DNA of 64,000 nucleotides from Aureimonas altamirensis (GTDB lineage: Bacteria > Pseudomonadota > Alphaproteobacteria > Rhizobiales > Rhizobiaceae): NCBI RefSeq assembly GCF_023702225.1, contig NZ_JAMQCO010000006.1, positions 107,988 through 171,987 on the forward strand. Reading direction: 5' to 3'. The notes under the pieces are model-generated. The model searched no databases and was not told where the DNA came from. It was given only the letters and a program-made list of their open reading frames with translations. Shown here piece by piece: positions 27,637 through 37,417 of the stretch; position 1 is the stretch's first letter; each line of letters starts with the position of its first letter. Both the position numbers and the translations under genes were made by a program.

Positions 27637-28334
27637 GCGGAATCCGAATCCTGCTGGTGGACGACGAACCGGCCATCCACCGCTTTCTGCGGCCGACGCT
27701 GACCGCCGCCGGGTACGAGATCGTGCCTGCGACCACTGGCCGGGAGGCGATGCTTCTGGCGGCAACGCAGCAGCCGGATCTGATGATCCTGGATCTGGGC
27801 CTGCCCGACATGGACGGAAAATCCGTCATCGCACAGCTTCGCGGCTGGACGGCGCTACCGATCGTCGTACTGTCGGCCCGCGACCGCGAAGCCGAGAAGA
27901 TCGAGGCTTTGGATCTCGGCGCCGACGATTTCGTCAACAAGCCGTTCGGTGTCGGCGAACTCATGGCGCGGATCAGGACGGCGCTGCGCCGCGTCGCGGC
28001 GCGGCCGGAAGAGTCGCCAGTCCTGGAGCTCGGCGATATCGTCATCGACCTGCCGCGCCACCGGGTGGCCAATGCAGGGGTGGAGGTGAAGCTGACTCCG
28101 CGCGAATTCGAGCTGCTCGTCTATCTCGCCAGGCACCCGGGCAAGGTACTGACCCACAGGCAGATCCTGAGGCACGTTTGGGGCGTGGCGCACGAGGGCG
28201 ACGTGCAGTATCTGCGCGTCTATATCGGCCAGTTGCGCGCCAAGCTGGAGGCCGATCCGGCGGCCCCGACGATCGTCATTACGGAGCCGGGCGTTGGCTA
28301 CAGGGTGGCCGAGCCGGAGCCCGGCCACCCTTGA
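27633..28334 (+). CDS. kdpE: KdpE, response regulator
   Basis: 233 aa OmpR-type regulator. Receiver domain (1-120) with acidic pocket VDDEP, phospho-acceptor Asp in MILDLGLPDMDG and Lys in FVNKPFG. DNA-binding winged helix follows (LTPREFELLVYLARHPGKVLTH, then IGQLRAKLE). It would bind the tandem repeats upstream of the operon. It converges with the lactate permease gene, with about ten bases between the stops. Confidence 0.97.
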   Translation: MSGIRILLVDDEPAIHRFLRPTLTAAGYEIVPATTGREAMLLAATQQPDLMILDLGLPDMDGKSVIAQLRGWTALPIVVLSARDREAEKIEALDLGADDFVNKPFGVGELMARIRTALRRVAARPEESPVLELGDIVIDLPRHRVANAGVEVKLTPREFELLVYLARHPGKVLTHRQILRHVWGVAHEGDVQYLRVYIGQLRAKLEADPAAPTIVITEPGVGYRVAEPEPGHP

Positions 28335-28344
28335 GATCGCGCCG

Positions 28345-30123
28345 TCAGGCGGCAGCGCGGCTGGCCTGCGGGGCCGCGCCGCGGTTGGCGAACATGGCCA
28401 CCAGCACGACGGCAAGCCAGGCTGCCGCCAGGGCCCACCAGATGCCGCCGCTTATGAGCGCCATGCCGACAAGGCCGGCCTGCAGCGTATAGTAGGCCAT
28501 CGGGATCAGCGTCATGCGGATGATGTCGCCCTCCCGGTCGGTCAGGCCGACGACAGCGGATGCCGCGACCACATTGTGCACGCAGATCATGTTGCCGGCG
28601 GCTCCGCCGACTGCCTGCAGCGTCACGACCGCGATGGTGCCGAGACCCGTCAGCCCGATCTGCTCCGCCGCCGAGAACTGGAACAGCGAGAACATCATGT
28701 TGGAGACGGTGTTGGAGCCGGCGATGAACGCGCCCATCGCGCCGATCAACGGTGCGAAGAGCGGCCACAGGGAACCGGTGACGCTGGAGATCGTCTCCGC
28801 CAGCACCAGCGGCATCGATTCCAGCTCGCCGCGCCCCGTGTTCAGGAACACCTGCACCATGGGGACGGCGATCAGCAGCGCGGGCGCCGCCGCCACCATC
28901 GTCCTGGCCGAGTTGCTCCACGCCCGGCCATAGGCCTTGCCGCTCATTCCGAAGATGAAGAAGGCGATGATCGACGTCAGGATCATGATCGCGCCCGGCG
29001 AATAGAGAAGCTGGGCGCTGGCGTTGATGCCCGAACCGAAGATGTCGGTCAGCGAGAGTGTCGCCGCCGACGACGTCAACGCGGCTTTCAGGGGTGCGAT
29101 GGTGCGCGTTGCGACCAGCAGGACCGCGATGACCACGTAGGGCGACCAGGCGCGAAGAAGGCCGATATGCCGGCCTTCGCCGGTTTCCTCCGACCGGGCG
29201 TCCGCCGGAGCCAGCGTGCCGAACCAGTTTTCGTTCCAACCGGCGCGCTGCGGGAATTCGAACGTCGTCTTCGGCAGCAGGAAACCGCGCTTGGCAGCCG
29301 GAATGACGATCATGAGACCGATGAGACCGCCGAGAAGCGACGGAAATTCCGGCCCGAGCAGAAGCGCCACGAGGTAATAGGGCACCGTGAAGGCGAAGCC
29401 GCCGAACAGGGCGAACGGCCAGATCGCGAATCCTTCCTTGAAGGAGCGGTTTGCGCCGAAGAAGCGCGTCAGCATGCCCACCATGATGAGCGGGATGATG
29501 AAGCCGACCAACGCGTGGACGAGCGCGACGTTGGCTGCAACCTGCACGACGTATTCGGACAGGGTCAGCGGCGCGATGCTGTTGACGACGCCTTCATTGT
29601 TTGACAGGCCCGTTCCGACGCCGACCAGCATCGGAGTGCCGACGGCGCCGAAGGACACCGGCGTCGACTGGATGATGAGCGTCACCAGAACCGCCGCCAT
29701 GGCGGGGAAGCCGATTGCCACGAGAAGCGGCGCAGCCACCGCAGCCGGCGTTCCGAAGCCGGAGGCGCCCTCGATCATGGAGCCGAAAAGCCAGGCGATG
29801 ATGACCGCCTGAACACGCCTGTCCGGCGACAGGTCGGTGAAGCCTTGCCGGATAGCGCGGACCGCGCCGCTTTCCTGCACCGTCTGCAGGACGAGAATGG
29901 CGCCGAAGATGATGAACAGCAGCGTCAGCGCGGTGACGAGGCCGTTGATGGTGGCGCCGCCGATGACCGAAAGATCGAGACCCCATACCGCAAGCGCCAG
30001 AACGACGGTCACCAGATATGCGACCAGCATCGACAGCTTGGCCGAGCGCCGCATGATGACGAGTAGGACGAGAACGATGGCGATCGGCAGAAGCGCCATG
30101 ATGAATAAGGCAGATTGCGGCAA
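28345..30123 (-). CDS. lldP: L-lactate permease family transporter
   Basis: 592 aa with a chain of about a dozen membrane segments. LctP/LldP signatures include [33 protein letters not shown] and [18 protein letters not shown]. It imports lactate and related hydroxy acids (glycolate) by H+ symport. I place the start at a TTG at 30123, which has GGGAGG eight bases upstream; an ATG at 30099 is the alternative. No lactate dehydrogenase or LldR-type regulator is adjacent. The Mnh antiporter operon lies upstream on the same strand. Confidence 0.9.
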   Translation of the reverse strand: MPQSALFIMALLPIAIVLVLLVIMRRSAKLSMLVAYLVTVVLALAVWGLDLSVIGGATINGLVTALTLLFIIFGAILVLQTVQESGAVRAIRQGFTDLSPDRRVQAVIIAWLFGSMIEGASGFGTPAAVAAPLLVAIGFPAMAAVLVTLIIQSTPVSFGAVGTPMLVGVGTGLSNNEGVVNSIAPLTLSEYVVQVAANVALVHALVGFIIPLIMVGMLTRFFGANRSFKEGFAIWPFALFGGFAFTVPYYLVALLLGPEFPSLLGGLIGLMIVIPAAKRGFLLPKTTFEFPQRAGWNENWFGTLAPADARSEETGEGRHIGLLRAWSPYVVIAVLLVATRTIAPLKAALTSSAATLSLTDIFGSGINASAQLLYSPGAIMILTSIIAFFIFGMSGKAYGRAWSNSARTMVAAAPALLIAVPMVQVFLNTGRGELESMPLVLAETISSVTGSLWPLFAPLIGAMGAFIAGSNTVSNMMFSLFQFSAAEQIGLTGLGTIAVVTLQAVGGAAGNMICVHNVVAASAVVGLTDREGDIIRMTLIPMAYYTLQAGLVGMALISGGIWWALAAAWLAVVLVAMFANRGAAPQASRAAA

Positions 30124-30173
30124 CAGAATCCCCTCCCAGGATTGAAATGCGAAATTCTCCTCGCAGAGTTTGG

Positions 30174-30593
30174 TTAGCGCTCCACGCTTCTTGAATTCAC
30201 GTTTACTTGATCGTCCAATGTCCCCCGGGCGATCCGCTCCTCCAGCGGAAGGTCCTGACGGTCCAGTACGCCCTTGAGCGCATCCTCTCCGACAAGCCCC
30301 TCGATGCTGCCGCCGGACATATAGGCCGCCCGGCCCAGAAGATGCCCGGCCACCGGCACGGTCAGGAGAAGGAAGGCGATGACGAACAGGCCGATGAGCG
30401 TCGGGCCCAGGCCCTGCATGGAACACATGACGCCGAGGACGGTGAAGATGGCGCCCACGGTGCCGGCTTTCGTGGCCGCATGCATGCGCTGGAACGGATC
30501 GCGGAAGCGGATCAACCCGAGCGCCGCCGCAAAGACGAAGGCGACGCCGACCAGTTTGAGGATGACGGCGAGGAGGAGGAGCACGGTTTCCAT
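30174..30593 (-). CDS. mnhG: MnhG, Na+/H+ antiporter subunit G
   Basis: 139 aa. Three hydrophobic segments with the PhaG/MnhG core [22 protein letters not shown]. Last gene of the seven-gene Mrp/Mnh operon. The C-terminal tail of about 50 residues ([11 protein letters not shown]...) extends beyond the core. The ATG at 30593 overlaps the mnhF stop. Confidence 0.92.
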   Translation of the reverse strand: METVLLLLAVILKLVGVAFVFAAALGLIRFRDPFQRMHAATKAGTVGAIFTVLGVMCSMQGLGPTLIGLFVIAFLLLTVPVAGHLLGRAAYMSGGSIEGLVGEDALKGVLDRQDLPLEERIARGTLDDQVNVNSRSVER

Positions 30594-30874
30594 CAGCGCC
30601 TCCGCTCCAGGAATGCGGCGAAGGCGCATGTCGCCACGAAAGAGATCAGCGCAACACCCACCGCCACGTCGAGGAACTCGCGCCGGCCGGACAGGCTGGC
30701 GGTCAGGGCGGCTATCGCGATGGCGATGCCCGTCAGCATGTCGACGGCGATGAACCGATCGGCAAAACCCGGTCCGCGCGCCATACGCCAGAACGTCATC
30801 GCCAGCGGCACGACGAGGGCGGCGATCAGGACGCCGTCCAGAATGCCGAGGATCTGGTCGAGCTGTTCGATCAT
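30593..30874 (-). CDS. mnhF: MnhF, Na+/H+ antiporter subunit F
   Basis: 93 aa, three membrane segments with the conserved [18 protein letters not shown] signature of MnhF/PhaF. Overlaps mnhE by ATGA and mnhG by one base. The upstream in-frame extension belongs to mnhE read in another frame. Confidence 0.93.
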   Translation of the reverse strand: MIEQLDQILGILDGVLIAALVVPLAMTFWRMARGPGFADRFIAVDMLTGIAIAIAALTASLSGRREFLDVAVGVALISFVATCAFAAFLERRR

Positions 30875-31212
30875 GGCTCCATTTTCCGTATCCGGTCCTC
30901 GAAGGTCGAGACTATTCCCCTGACGACGCTTTCCGGATCGGGCGCGTCGAGAGCGTGGACATAGATCCATTTTCGATCGTCGCTGACATGCAGCGAGCAG
31001 GTGCCGGGCGTGAGGGTGATCATGTTGGCGAGCGTGGCGATGCCGAGATCCGTCTTCAACGTGACCGGAACCGCCACGATGGCCGAGCGCGTTTCCGGGG
31101 CGCGGGCGAAGGCGGCGCGCGCGACGGCCCAGGACGAGGTTACCAGCTCGCGGAAGAAGACCGCCAGGAGCACCGCTCCGGCGCCGGTTCGGGAGACCAT
31201 GGAATTCGCCAT
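30871..31212 (-). CDS. mnhE: MnhE, Na+/H+ antiporter subunit E, short form
   Basis: 113 aa. The conserved C-terminal part of the family is clear: FFRELVTSSWAVARAAF, VAVPVTLKTDLGIATLAN, MITLTPGTCSLHVSDD and YVHALDAPDP. Family members are usually about 155-165 aa with an extra N-terminal membrane segment, which is absent here. The start overlaps the mnhD stop (TGATG), leaving no room for it. Either a naturally short MnhE or a degraded N-terminus. Confidence 0.88.
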   Translation of the reverse strand: MANSMVSRTGAGAVLLAVFFRELVTSSWAVARAAFARAPETRSAIVAVPVTLKTDLGIATLANMITLTPGTCSLHVSDDRKWIYVHALDAPDPESVVRGIVSTFEDRIRKMEP

Positions 31213-32717
31213 CAGTCGAGCCTCGTCCCCATCACCGTTTCGATATAGTGCGTCGGATCGGCCAGTTGTTGCGCGGCGGCCTGGGCATAGGCCACGAAGG
31301 GCTGGGCGAACAGGCCAATGGCGACCGTCAGGGCGGCAAGGAGCGTGATGGCCGCGTAGAAGGCCGGCGGAATGGGGCGCTTGCGCCCGTGCCATTCCGG
31401 CGCCGGCTTCCAGAAGCCTTCGGCCCATATCTTGCTCATCGAGTACAGCGTCAGCAAACCGACGAAGAGCGCCAGTCCGGCGAGCCACCAGCCGCCGGCG
31501 CCGAAGGTGGCGTCGATGACCATGAACTTTGCCCAGAAGCCGGACAGGGGCGGGATGCCGCCCAGCGACAGCGCCGGTATCAGGAACAGAACGGCCAGCA
31601 GCGGGTGGGCCCTGAGGAGGCCGCCGCCCTTGCGCAGGTCGAAGCTGCCGGACCCGCGGTGGATCGCCCCCGCAATCAGGAACAGGTTGGCCTTAACGAT
31701 GATGTGGTGGACGGTGTAGAAGATGCCGCCGGCAAGCGCCGCCGGGGTGGCGAGCGCCAGCCCCAGCAGCATGTAGCCGATCTGGCTGACGATGTGGAAC
31801 GACAGGATGCGCCGCACGTCCCACTGCACGGCCGCTCCGAATACGCCGAACAGCATGGTGCCGGCCGCGATGACGGCCATGATCGGCGCAAGGCCCGACG
31901 TTTCCATCGGCAGGATCAGCGTGAAAACGCGGAAGCAGGCATAGACGCCGACCTTGGTGAGCAGGCCGGCGAAGATCGCCGCCACTGTCACGGACGCCGT
32001 ATGGTAGGAGGCCGGAAGCCAGAAGAAGAGCGGGAAATAGCCCGCCTTGATGCCGAAGCCGCAGAACAGGAGGACGCCGACGATGACGAGCGTCAGAGAA
32101 GGCTCCTGGTCCCGCAGGCGCAGGGCTATGTCGGCCATGTTGAGCGAGCCCGCGACCCCATAGAGCATTCCGACGGCCATCAGGAACAGCAGCGTCGAGA
32201 ACAGGTTGAGCACCGCGTATTTGAACACGCCGTCCAGTTGGGCCCGCGTGCGGCCGATGGCGAGAAGGCCCATCGCGGTGATGAGCATGATCTCGAACCA
32301 GACATAGAGGTTGAAGATGTCGCCGGTCAGGAATGCGCCGTTGACGCCTGCCAGCATGCCGTGGAACAGCGGATGGAAGCCGGCGCGCTCCTCCCGCTGG
32401 CGGATGTCGGCCGTGCCGAAGATCATCGTGGCCAGCGCCATCAGTCCGGTGATGGCGGCCATGGCCGCCGCGAGCCTGTCGGCGACGAAGGTGATGCCGA
32501 AGGGAGCGGCCCAGGCGCCGAACTGCACGGCGACGACACCCTCGGCGTCGACCCGCCGAAGAAGATACAGCCCGGCGGCGAATGTCAGCAGCGTGCCGAC
32601 GCACGAAATGACCTTCTGGGCTGTCCTGAAGTTCCACAACAGGGCCGCAAGCGCGGCCGTGGCGATGGGCGCCAGGACCGGCCACAGAACGGCATTTGCG
32701 ATGAACCAGCCGCTCAC
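31212..32717 (-). CDS. mnhD: MnhD, Na+/H+ antiporter subunit D
   Basis: 501 aa proton-translocating subunit homologous to complex I NuoM/NuoN, about fourteen membrane segments. Conserved Glu and Lys regions include NLYVWFEIMLI, GIKAGYFPLFFWLPASYHTAS and SFHIVSQIGYMLLG. It forms part of the antiporter core with MnhA. Confidence 0.95.
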   Translation of the reverse strand: MSGWFIANAVLWPVLAPIATAALAALLWNFRTAQKVISCVGTLLTFAAGLYLLRRVDAEGVVAVQFGAWAAPFGITFVADRLAAAMAAITGLMALATMIFGTADIRQREERAGFHPLFHGMLAGVNGAFLTGDIFNLYVWFEIMLITAMGLLAIGRTRAQLDGVFKYAVLNLFSTLLFLMAVGMLYGVAGSLNMADIALRLRDQEPSLTLVIVGVLLFCGFGIKAGYFPLFFWLPASYHTASVTVAAIFAGLLTKVGVYACFRVFTLILPMETSGLAPIMAVIAAGTMLFGVFGAAVQWDVRRILSFHIVSQIGYMLLGLALATPAALAGGIFYTVHHIIVKANLFLIAGAIHRGSGSFDLRKGGGLLRAHPLLAVLFLIPALSLGGIPPLSGFWAKFMVIDATFGAGGWWLAGLALFVGLLTLYSMSKIWAEGFWKPAPEWHGRKRPIPPAFYAAITLLAALTVAIGLFAQPFVAYAQAAAQQLADPTHYIETVMGTRLD

Positions 32718-33097
32718 GCCTTGTCGCCCTTGCTGGTGAAGGGGTTGCCGAGGCGCTCGGCATCGGTGAGGTCGTCGGTATCGACCGTCCCGTTGGAGCG
32801 AAGAAGCTGCAGCGCCAGCGCCGAGGCGAAGGCCGTCAGGGCGAATCCGATGACGATCGCCGTCAGGATCAGCGCCTGCGGCAGCGGGTTGGCGGCGTCG
32901 AGCCCCAGTTCGGATACATCGGCCGGCATGACGGGCGGCAGGTTGCTGGCGATACGCCCGCTATACAGGATCACGAGGTTGACCGCCGCCGACAGGATGG
33001 CGACGCCGATGATGATGCGGATGACGTGGCGAGACAAAAGCATGTAGACCCCGCAGCCTGCCAGCGCCGAGATCGCCAGCGCGAAGATGAGGTTCAT
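32714..33097 (-). CDS. mnhC: MnhC, Na+/H+ antiporter subunit C
   Basis: 127 aa NuoK-like subunit with three membrane segments; GVAILSAAVNLVILYSG and DPLPQALILTAIVIGFA-type motif (here NPLPQALILTAIVIGFA). ATGA overlaps link it to mnhB and mnhD. Confidence 0.95.
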   Translation of the reverse strand: MNLIFALAISALAGCGVYMLLSRHVIRIIIGVAILSAAVNLVILYSGRIASNLPPVMPADVSELGLDAANPLPQALILTAIVIGFALTAFASALALQLLRSNGTVDTDDLTDAERLGNPFTSKGDKA

Positions 33098-33501
33098 GCT
33101 TCGGTTTCCTCATAGAAGCGCAGCACCATGGCCATGATGCCGCCGATCACGACGAGATAGACGCCGATATCGAAGATCAGCGCCGTACCGGCGTGGAAAC
33201 TGCCGATATGGAGCCACCAATGCGTGAGATAGGATTGGTCGGTGAAAAGGCCGGGCAACCCGCTGGCGATGGCCATGACGAGGCCGCAGCCCGTCAGGGC
33301 GATCGGATGGAAATGCAGGGCCTGGCGCGCCGACGTCGCACCGTTGGCCAGCGCCAGGACCGCGAAGCCCGAGGCCGCGACCAGCCCGCCGACAAAACCG
33401 CCGCCGGGAAAATTGTGCCCCCTGTAGAGGATGAACAGCGAAACGCCGAACATGATGGTGAAGATGATGCGCGAGAGCGCCGACAGAATAAGCGAATTCA
33501 T
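33094..33501 (-). CDS. mnhB: MnhB, Na+/H+ antiporter subunit B
   Basis: 135 aa. Four hydrophobic segments with GHNFPGGGFVGGLVAA and IFDIGVYLVVIGGI, both typical of MnhB/MrpB. The ATG at 33501 overlaps the mnhA stop by ATGA; in many rhizobia mnhA and mnhB are fused, but here they are separate genes. Confidence 0.95.
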   Translation of the reverse strand: MNSLILSALSRIIFTIMFGVSLFILYRGHNFPGGGFVGGLVAASGFAVLALANGATSARQALHFHPIALTGCGLVMAIASGLPGLFTDQSYLTHWWLHIGSFHAGTALIFDIGVYLVVIGGIMAMVLRFYEETEA

Positions 33502-35813
33502 GCGGCACGCCCTCCGTTGCGCCCGGCGCGGATACGCAGCATGCCCCATACGCCGGCGGCGGCGAAGCAGATGACGGCGATCTCGCCCATCGTGTCCAGC
33601 GCCCGGAAGTCCACCAGGATCACATTGACGACGTTGCGGCCGTAGGCCTGCGCATAGGAGGTCTGTCCGTAGAACTCCGACAGGGTCATGTCCAGCGGTA
33701 CGCCCGTCATGGCGATGAGGCCGCAGAAGACGAGGCCGGCGAAGGCGATGGAAAGGACCGCGTCCCAGCGGCGCTCGGCGATGGTGCGCGACGCCGCCGT
33801 GCGGACGGGCATGCGCAGCAGGAGCGCTGTCAGGATAAGCACGACCAGCACCTCGACGGAGAACTGGGTGAGCGCGAGGTCGGGCGCGCCGTTCATCAGG
33901 AAGATCAACGCCGAGCCGAAGCCGATCATCCCCATGGACACGACGGAAGCCATCAGCGAGCGGACCTTGGCGGCGATGATGCCGCCGGCCACCATCAGCG
34001 CCAGGACGGCGGCCGGGGCAAGGCGGAAACCGTCCAGCGACAGGTCTGGCCGTGCGGGCGGGGCAACGAAAGCGAGCGTGCCGGCGGCAATGGCAAGAAC
34101 AGCGGCCACGACGATCGCGGTATAGCGATGCTGGTCGCCATTCTGGAGGATGCGTGTGGAAGCACCGGCCAGCGTCAGCGTTCCGTCGAAGAGGCGGTTA
34201 TAGCCGGCATCGCCCAGCAGGTTCGCCAGGAAGCGGCTGCGACCGATCGTGCGCAACGAAAGGGGCCAGGCCAGGAACAGGACGATTCCCAGGGCGACGA
34301 CGGCCAGGCTGAGCATCAGCATGGGCGTGAACCCATGCCAAAGGTAGAGTGAGAAGGTGACGGGCGTGCCTGCGATCGCGCTGGCCGCGGCGTTGGTCAG
34401 CGGCGCGGCCATACCCGGAAACAATCCGAAGAACAGGCCGGCGGCGCCAAGCAGGAGCGGGCCGGCGACGAGGCCGGGCGACTCCCGATGATGGATCTTG
34501 GACGGGGTGTCGGGACCCATGAAGAACGGGCGCAGGGCCGCCGTCAGGCCGATCATGACGAAGGCTGCGTTGCCCGCCACCACGGCTGCCAGGAGCACCG
34601 CTCCGGCGCCATCGTCCAGCATCGCCTCGAAGATCGTTTCCTTGGCGATGAAGGCGAAGAGCGGCGGCAGGCCGGCCATGGCCAGAGCCGCGAGCACGCA
34701 CGCGGTTGCCGTCAGCGGCAGCCCGCGGCCAAGACGATGCATGGCCATCACGTCGGGCTGGTGCGTGGCGTGGATGGCGGTGCCGGCACAGAAGAACAGG
34801 GCCGCCTTGTACAGCGCATGGGCCAGGATGAAGCCGACGACGGCGACGCTGGCGACCTCTCCGCCAAGACCGATCAGCATGACCAGGAGACCCAGGGAGC
34901 CGACTGTGGATTGAGCGAGGATCGCCTTGAAGCCGCCCTGCATCAGGGCCCGCAGGCCGGCGACGAGAAGCGTCAGCGCCCCGAAGAACACGAGCAGGGG
35001 GCCGAAGGCCGGCATGGACGACATCGGCGCGTCCAGCCGGGCCAGCAGATAGACGCCCAGCTTCACCATGGTGGCCGAATGCAGGAAGGCGGAAGCCGGT
35101 GTCGGCGCGGCCATGGCATTCGGCAGCCAGAAGTGGAACGGGAATTGCGCGGACTTGGTGAAGGCGCCGATCAGCACCAGCACCAGAATGGCCGGAGCCA
35201 GCGGCGAGGCCGCCAGCTCGGGCCCGCGTGCGGCAATCTCCGACAGCGACCACGTATCCAGTGTCAGCCCGATCAGGAGGATGCCGCCGAACAGGGCCAG
35301 GCCGCCGCCGGCCGTGACGATGAGAGACTGCAGCGCCGCCTTGCGGGCGTCCTTCTTGCTCGAGTCGAAGCCGATGATGAGGTAGGAGAAAAGGCTCGTC
35401 AGCTCCCAGAAGACATAGAGGCCGATGAGATTGTCCGACCAGACGGTGCCCAGCATCGCGCCCATGAACAGAAGGATGAGGCCGATGAAGCTGGCGCGGC
35501 GCGTGGCCGGCGCGTCGCCGAAATAGGCGTTGGCATACAGGACGACCAGCGTCCCGATACCGGTGACAAGCAGGGTGAACAGCAACGAGAAGCCGTCCAG
35601 CCTGAATGTCAGGGCGACATCGAGCGACGGAACCCATGGGATCGTCTCCACCACCTCGAAACCGTTGCCGATGCCGGGCAGGTATGTGGCGAACCATGCG
35701 AACAGGGCAAACGGGACGAGGGCAGCCATCGCGCCAAGGCGCGCGCCCGTCAGCCGGAGGAACCAGAAGCTTGCGCCAGAAACAACGAACAGCAGAGTTA
35801 AGCTTATGGCCAC
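33498..35813 (-). CDS. mnhA: MnhA, Na+/H+ antiporter subunit A
   Basis: 771 aa. NuoL-like core with about twenty membrane segments (LFSYLIIGFDSSKKDARKAA, PFHFWLPNAMAAPTPASAFLHSATMVK), then the C-terminal extension that ends DFRALDTMGEIAVI, conserved in MrpA. First gene of the operon. The start is probably the GTG at 35813; another in-frame GTG lies at 35858 and neither has a strong ribosome site. The whole Mnh complex exports Na+ for H+ and supports growth in salt or at high pH. Confidence 0.93.
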   Translation of the reverse strand: MAISLTLLFVVSGASFWFLRLTGARLGAMAALVPFALFAWFATYLPGIGNGFEVVETIPWVPSLDVALTFRLDGFSLLFTLLVTGIGTLVVLYANAYFGDAPATRRASFIGLILLFMGAMLGTVWSDNLIGLYVFWELTSLFSYLIIGFDSSKKDARKAALQSLIVTAGGGLALFGGILLIGLTLDTWSLSEIAARGPELAASPLAPAILVLVLIGAFTKSAQFPFHFWLPNAMAAPTPASAFLHSATMVKLGVYLLARLDAPMSSMPAFGPLLVFFGALTLLVAGLRALMQGGFKAILAQSTVGSLGLLVMLIGLGGEVASVAVVGFILAHALYKAALFFCAGTAIHATHQPDVMAMHRLGRGLPLTATACVLAALAMAGLPPLFAFIAKETIFEAMLDDGAGAVLLAAVVAGNAAFVMIGLTAALRPFFMGPDTPSKIHHRESPGLVAGPLLLGAAGLFFGLFPGMAAPLTNAAASAIAGTPVTFSLYLWHGFTPMLMLSLAVVALGIVLFLAWPLSLRTIGRSRFLANLLGDAGYNRLFDGTLTLAGASTRILQNGDQHRYTAIVVAAVLAIAAGTLAFVAPPARPDLSLDGFRLAPAAVLALMVAGGIIAAKVRSLMASVVSMGMIGFGSALIFLMNGAPDLALTQFSVEVLVVLILTALLLRMPVRTAASRTIAERRWDAVLSIAFAGLVFCGLIAMTGVPLDMTLSEFYGQTSYAQAYGRNVVNVILVDFRALDTMGEIAVICFAAAGVWGMLRIRAGRNGGRAA

Positions 35814-35938
35814 GTGTGGACAGTTCCCGGATTCATTGCGTTGCGGGATAGCGGGCACAAGCGCGCCGCGTCAACGCACTCACGAAGAATCTATGCTTTC
35901 GTCAAACTCGGATGCGGACGATCGAGCCGGTACGAGCC

Positions 35939-37354
35939 TTATTTCGACCAGATGTCGCTGTCGATCCGACCTTGCAACTCGGGATAGTCATCCGCGACGA
36001 AGACGGGCGATTTCCCGGCCGCCCGCTGGCGGAAGTAGTCGCGCGTCAGTTTGGCGACCGTGCCGGACAGAAGCATGATCGCGATGAGGTTGATGGTCGC
36101 CATCAGGCCCATCGACGCGTCGGCCGCATTGAAGACGGTGGCGACGCTTTCATAGGCGCCCCATACGACCATGGCCAGAACAGCGAGGCGCAGGATCGTC
36201 ATCGGCACCTTGCTATCGGCCCGCAGGAAGGTCATCGCGTTTTCGGCGTAGGCGAAATTGCCGATGATCGAGGTGAAGGCGAAGAAGAAGATCGCGACGG
36301 CGATGAAATACAGGCCGAAGGCGCCGAACTGGTCCTGCAGGGCACTTTGCGTCAGCGTGGCGCCCTCGATCTCGCCGCCGAACTGATACACGTCGGACAG
36401 CAGGATCATGATGGCGGTACAGGTGCAGATGACGATGGTGTCGATGAAGACACCGAGGGCCTGCACGAATCCCTGCGATGAAGGATGGTGCGGCTGGGGC
36501 GTCGCCACCGCCGCGATGTTGGGCGCCGAGCCCATGCCCGCCTCGTTCGAGAACAGACCGCGCTTCACGCCGTTCAGCATGGCCGCGAGAACGCCGCCGG
36601 TAATGCCGCCCGCCGCTTCCTGCAGGCCGAACGCGTGCCCGAAGATCAGCGCGATGACGCCCGGCACTTCGGAAATGTTCAGGATGACGACGACGATGGC
36701 GAGCAACAGGTACAGGCCCGCCATGACGGGCACGACCACCTGCGCGACACGGGCGATCTGCCGGATGCCGCCGAAGATGACGATGCCGGCCAGGATTGCG
36801 ACGGCGACGCCGACCCACAGCTTGTCGAAGCCAAATGCGCCCTCCATGGCGTCGGCGATGGAATTTGCCTGTACGGCATTGAAGACGAGGCCGAAGGACA
36901 GGATCAGGAAGACGCAAAAGAGGCTGCCCGCCCAGCGGGCCCCGAGCCCGCGGGCGATATAGAAGGCGGGTCCGCCGCGATACTGCCCTTCGGAGTTCTC
37001 GACCTTGTAGAGCTGGGCCAGCGTCGATTCCGCGTAGGCCGTGGCCATGCCGAGGAGCGCCACGATCCACATCCAGAAGATGGCGCCCGGACCCCCGAGC
37101 GACAGGGCTACCGCGACACCGGCGATGTTGCCGGTGCCGACGCGCGAGGCAAGCGAGATGGTCAGCGCCTGGAAGGGGCTGATGCCATGCCTGTCCGTTT
37201 CCTCCGACTTCGCGATGACGCGGAACAATTCCGGAAAATGGCGAATCTGCAGGAAGCCCAGACGAACGGTGAAGTAGATGCCGACCGCCAGCAGGCCATA
37301 GACGAGAACGTAATTCCACAAAACGCCGTTCACGGCATCGATCAACGCGGTCAC
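35939..37354 (-). CDS. Sodium:alanine/glycine symporter, AGCS family
   Basis: 471 aa, about ten or eleven membrane segments. AGCS signatures GTGNIAGVAVALSLGGPGAIFWMW, FSNEAGMGSAPNIAA and GGPAFYIARGLG are clear. It imports alanine or glycine with Na+, so it would use the gradient made by the Mnh antiporter next door. Start is GTG at 37354 with GGGGAG eight bases upstream. Confidence 0.93.
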   Translation of the reverse strand: MTALIDAVNGVLWNYVLVYGLLAVGIYFTVRLGFLQIRHFPELFRVIAKSEETDRHGISPFQALTISLASRVGTGNIAGVAVALSLGGPGAIFWMWIVALLGMATAYAESTLAQLYKVENSEGQYRGGPAFYIARGLGARWAGSLFCVFLILSFGLVFNAVQANSIADAMEGAFGFDKLWVGVAVAILAGIVIFGGIRQIARVAQVVVPVMAGLYLLLAIVVVILNISEVPGVIALIFGHAFGLQEAAGGITGGVLAAMLNGVKRGLFSNEAGMGSAPNIAAVATPQPHHPSSQGFVQALGVFIDTIVICTCTAIMILLSDVYQFGGEIEGATLTQSALQDQFGAFGLYFIAVAIFFFAFTSIIGNFAYAENAMTFLRADSKVPMTILRLAVLAMVVWGAYESVATVFNAADASMGLMATINLIAIMLLSGTVAKLTRDYFRQRAAGKSPVFVADDYPELQGRIDSDIWSK

Positions 37355-37417
37355 CTGAGCATCTCCCCGATAGATTCCCCACATTGGGAATTGTGGCGGA
37401 AATGCGCAAAGTCCAGT

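Noticed and set aside
33498..35813. Complex I subunit NuoL
   Set aside because: The NuoL-like core is followed by the MrpA-specific C-terminal extension, and the gene is the first of a complete mnhABCDEFG set.
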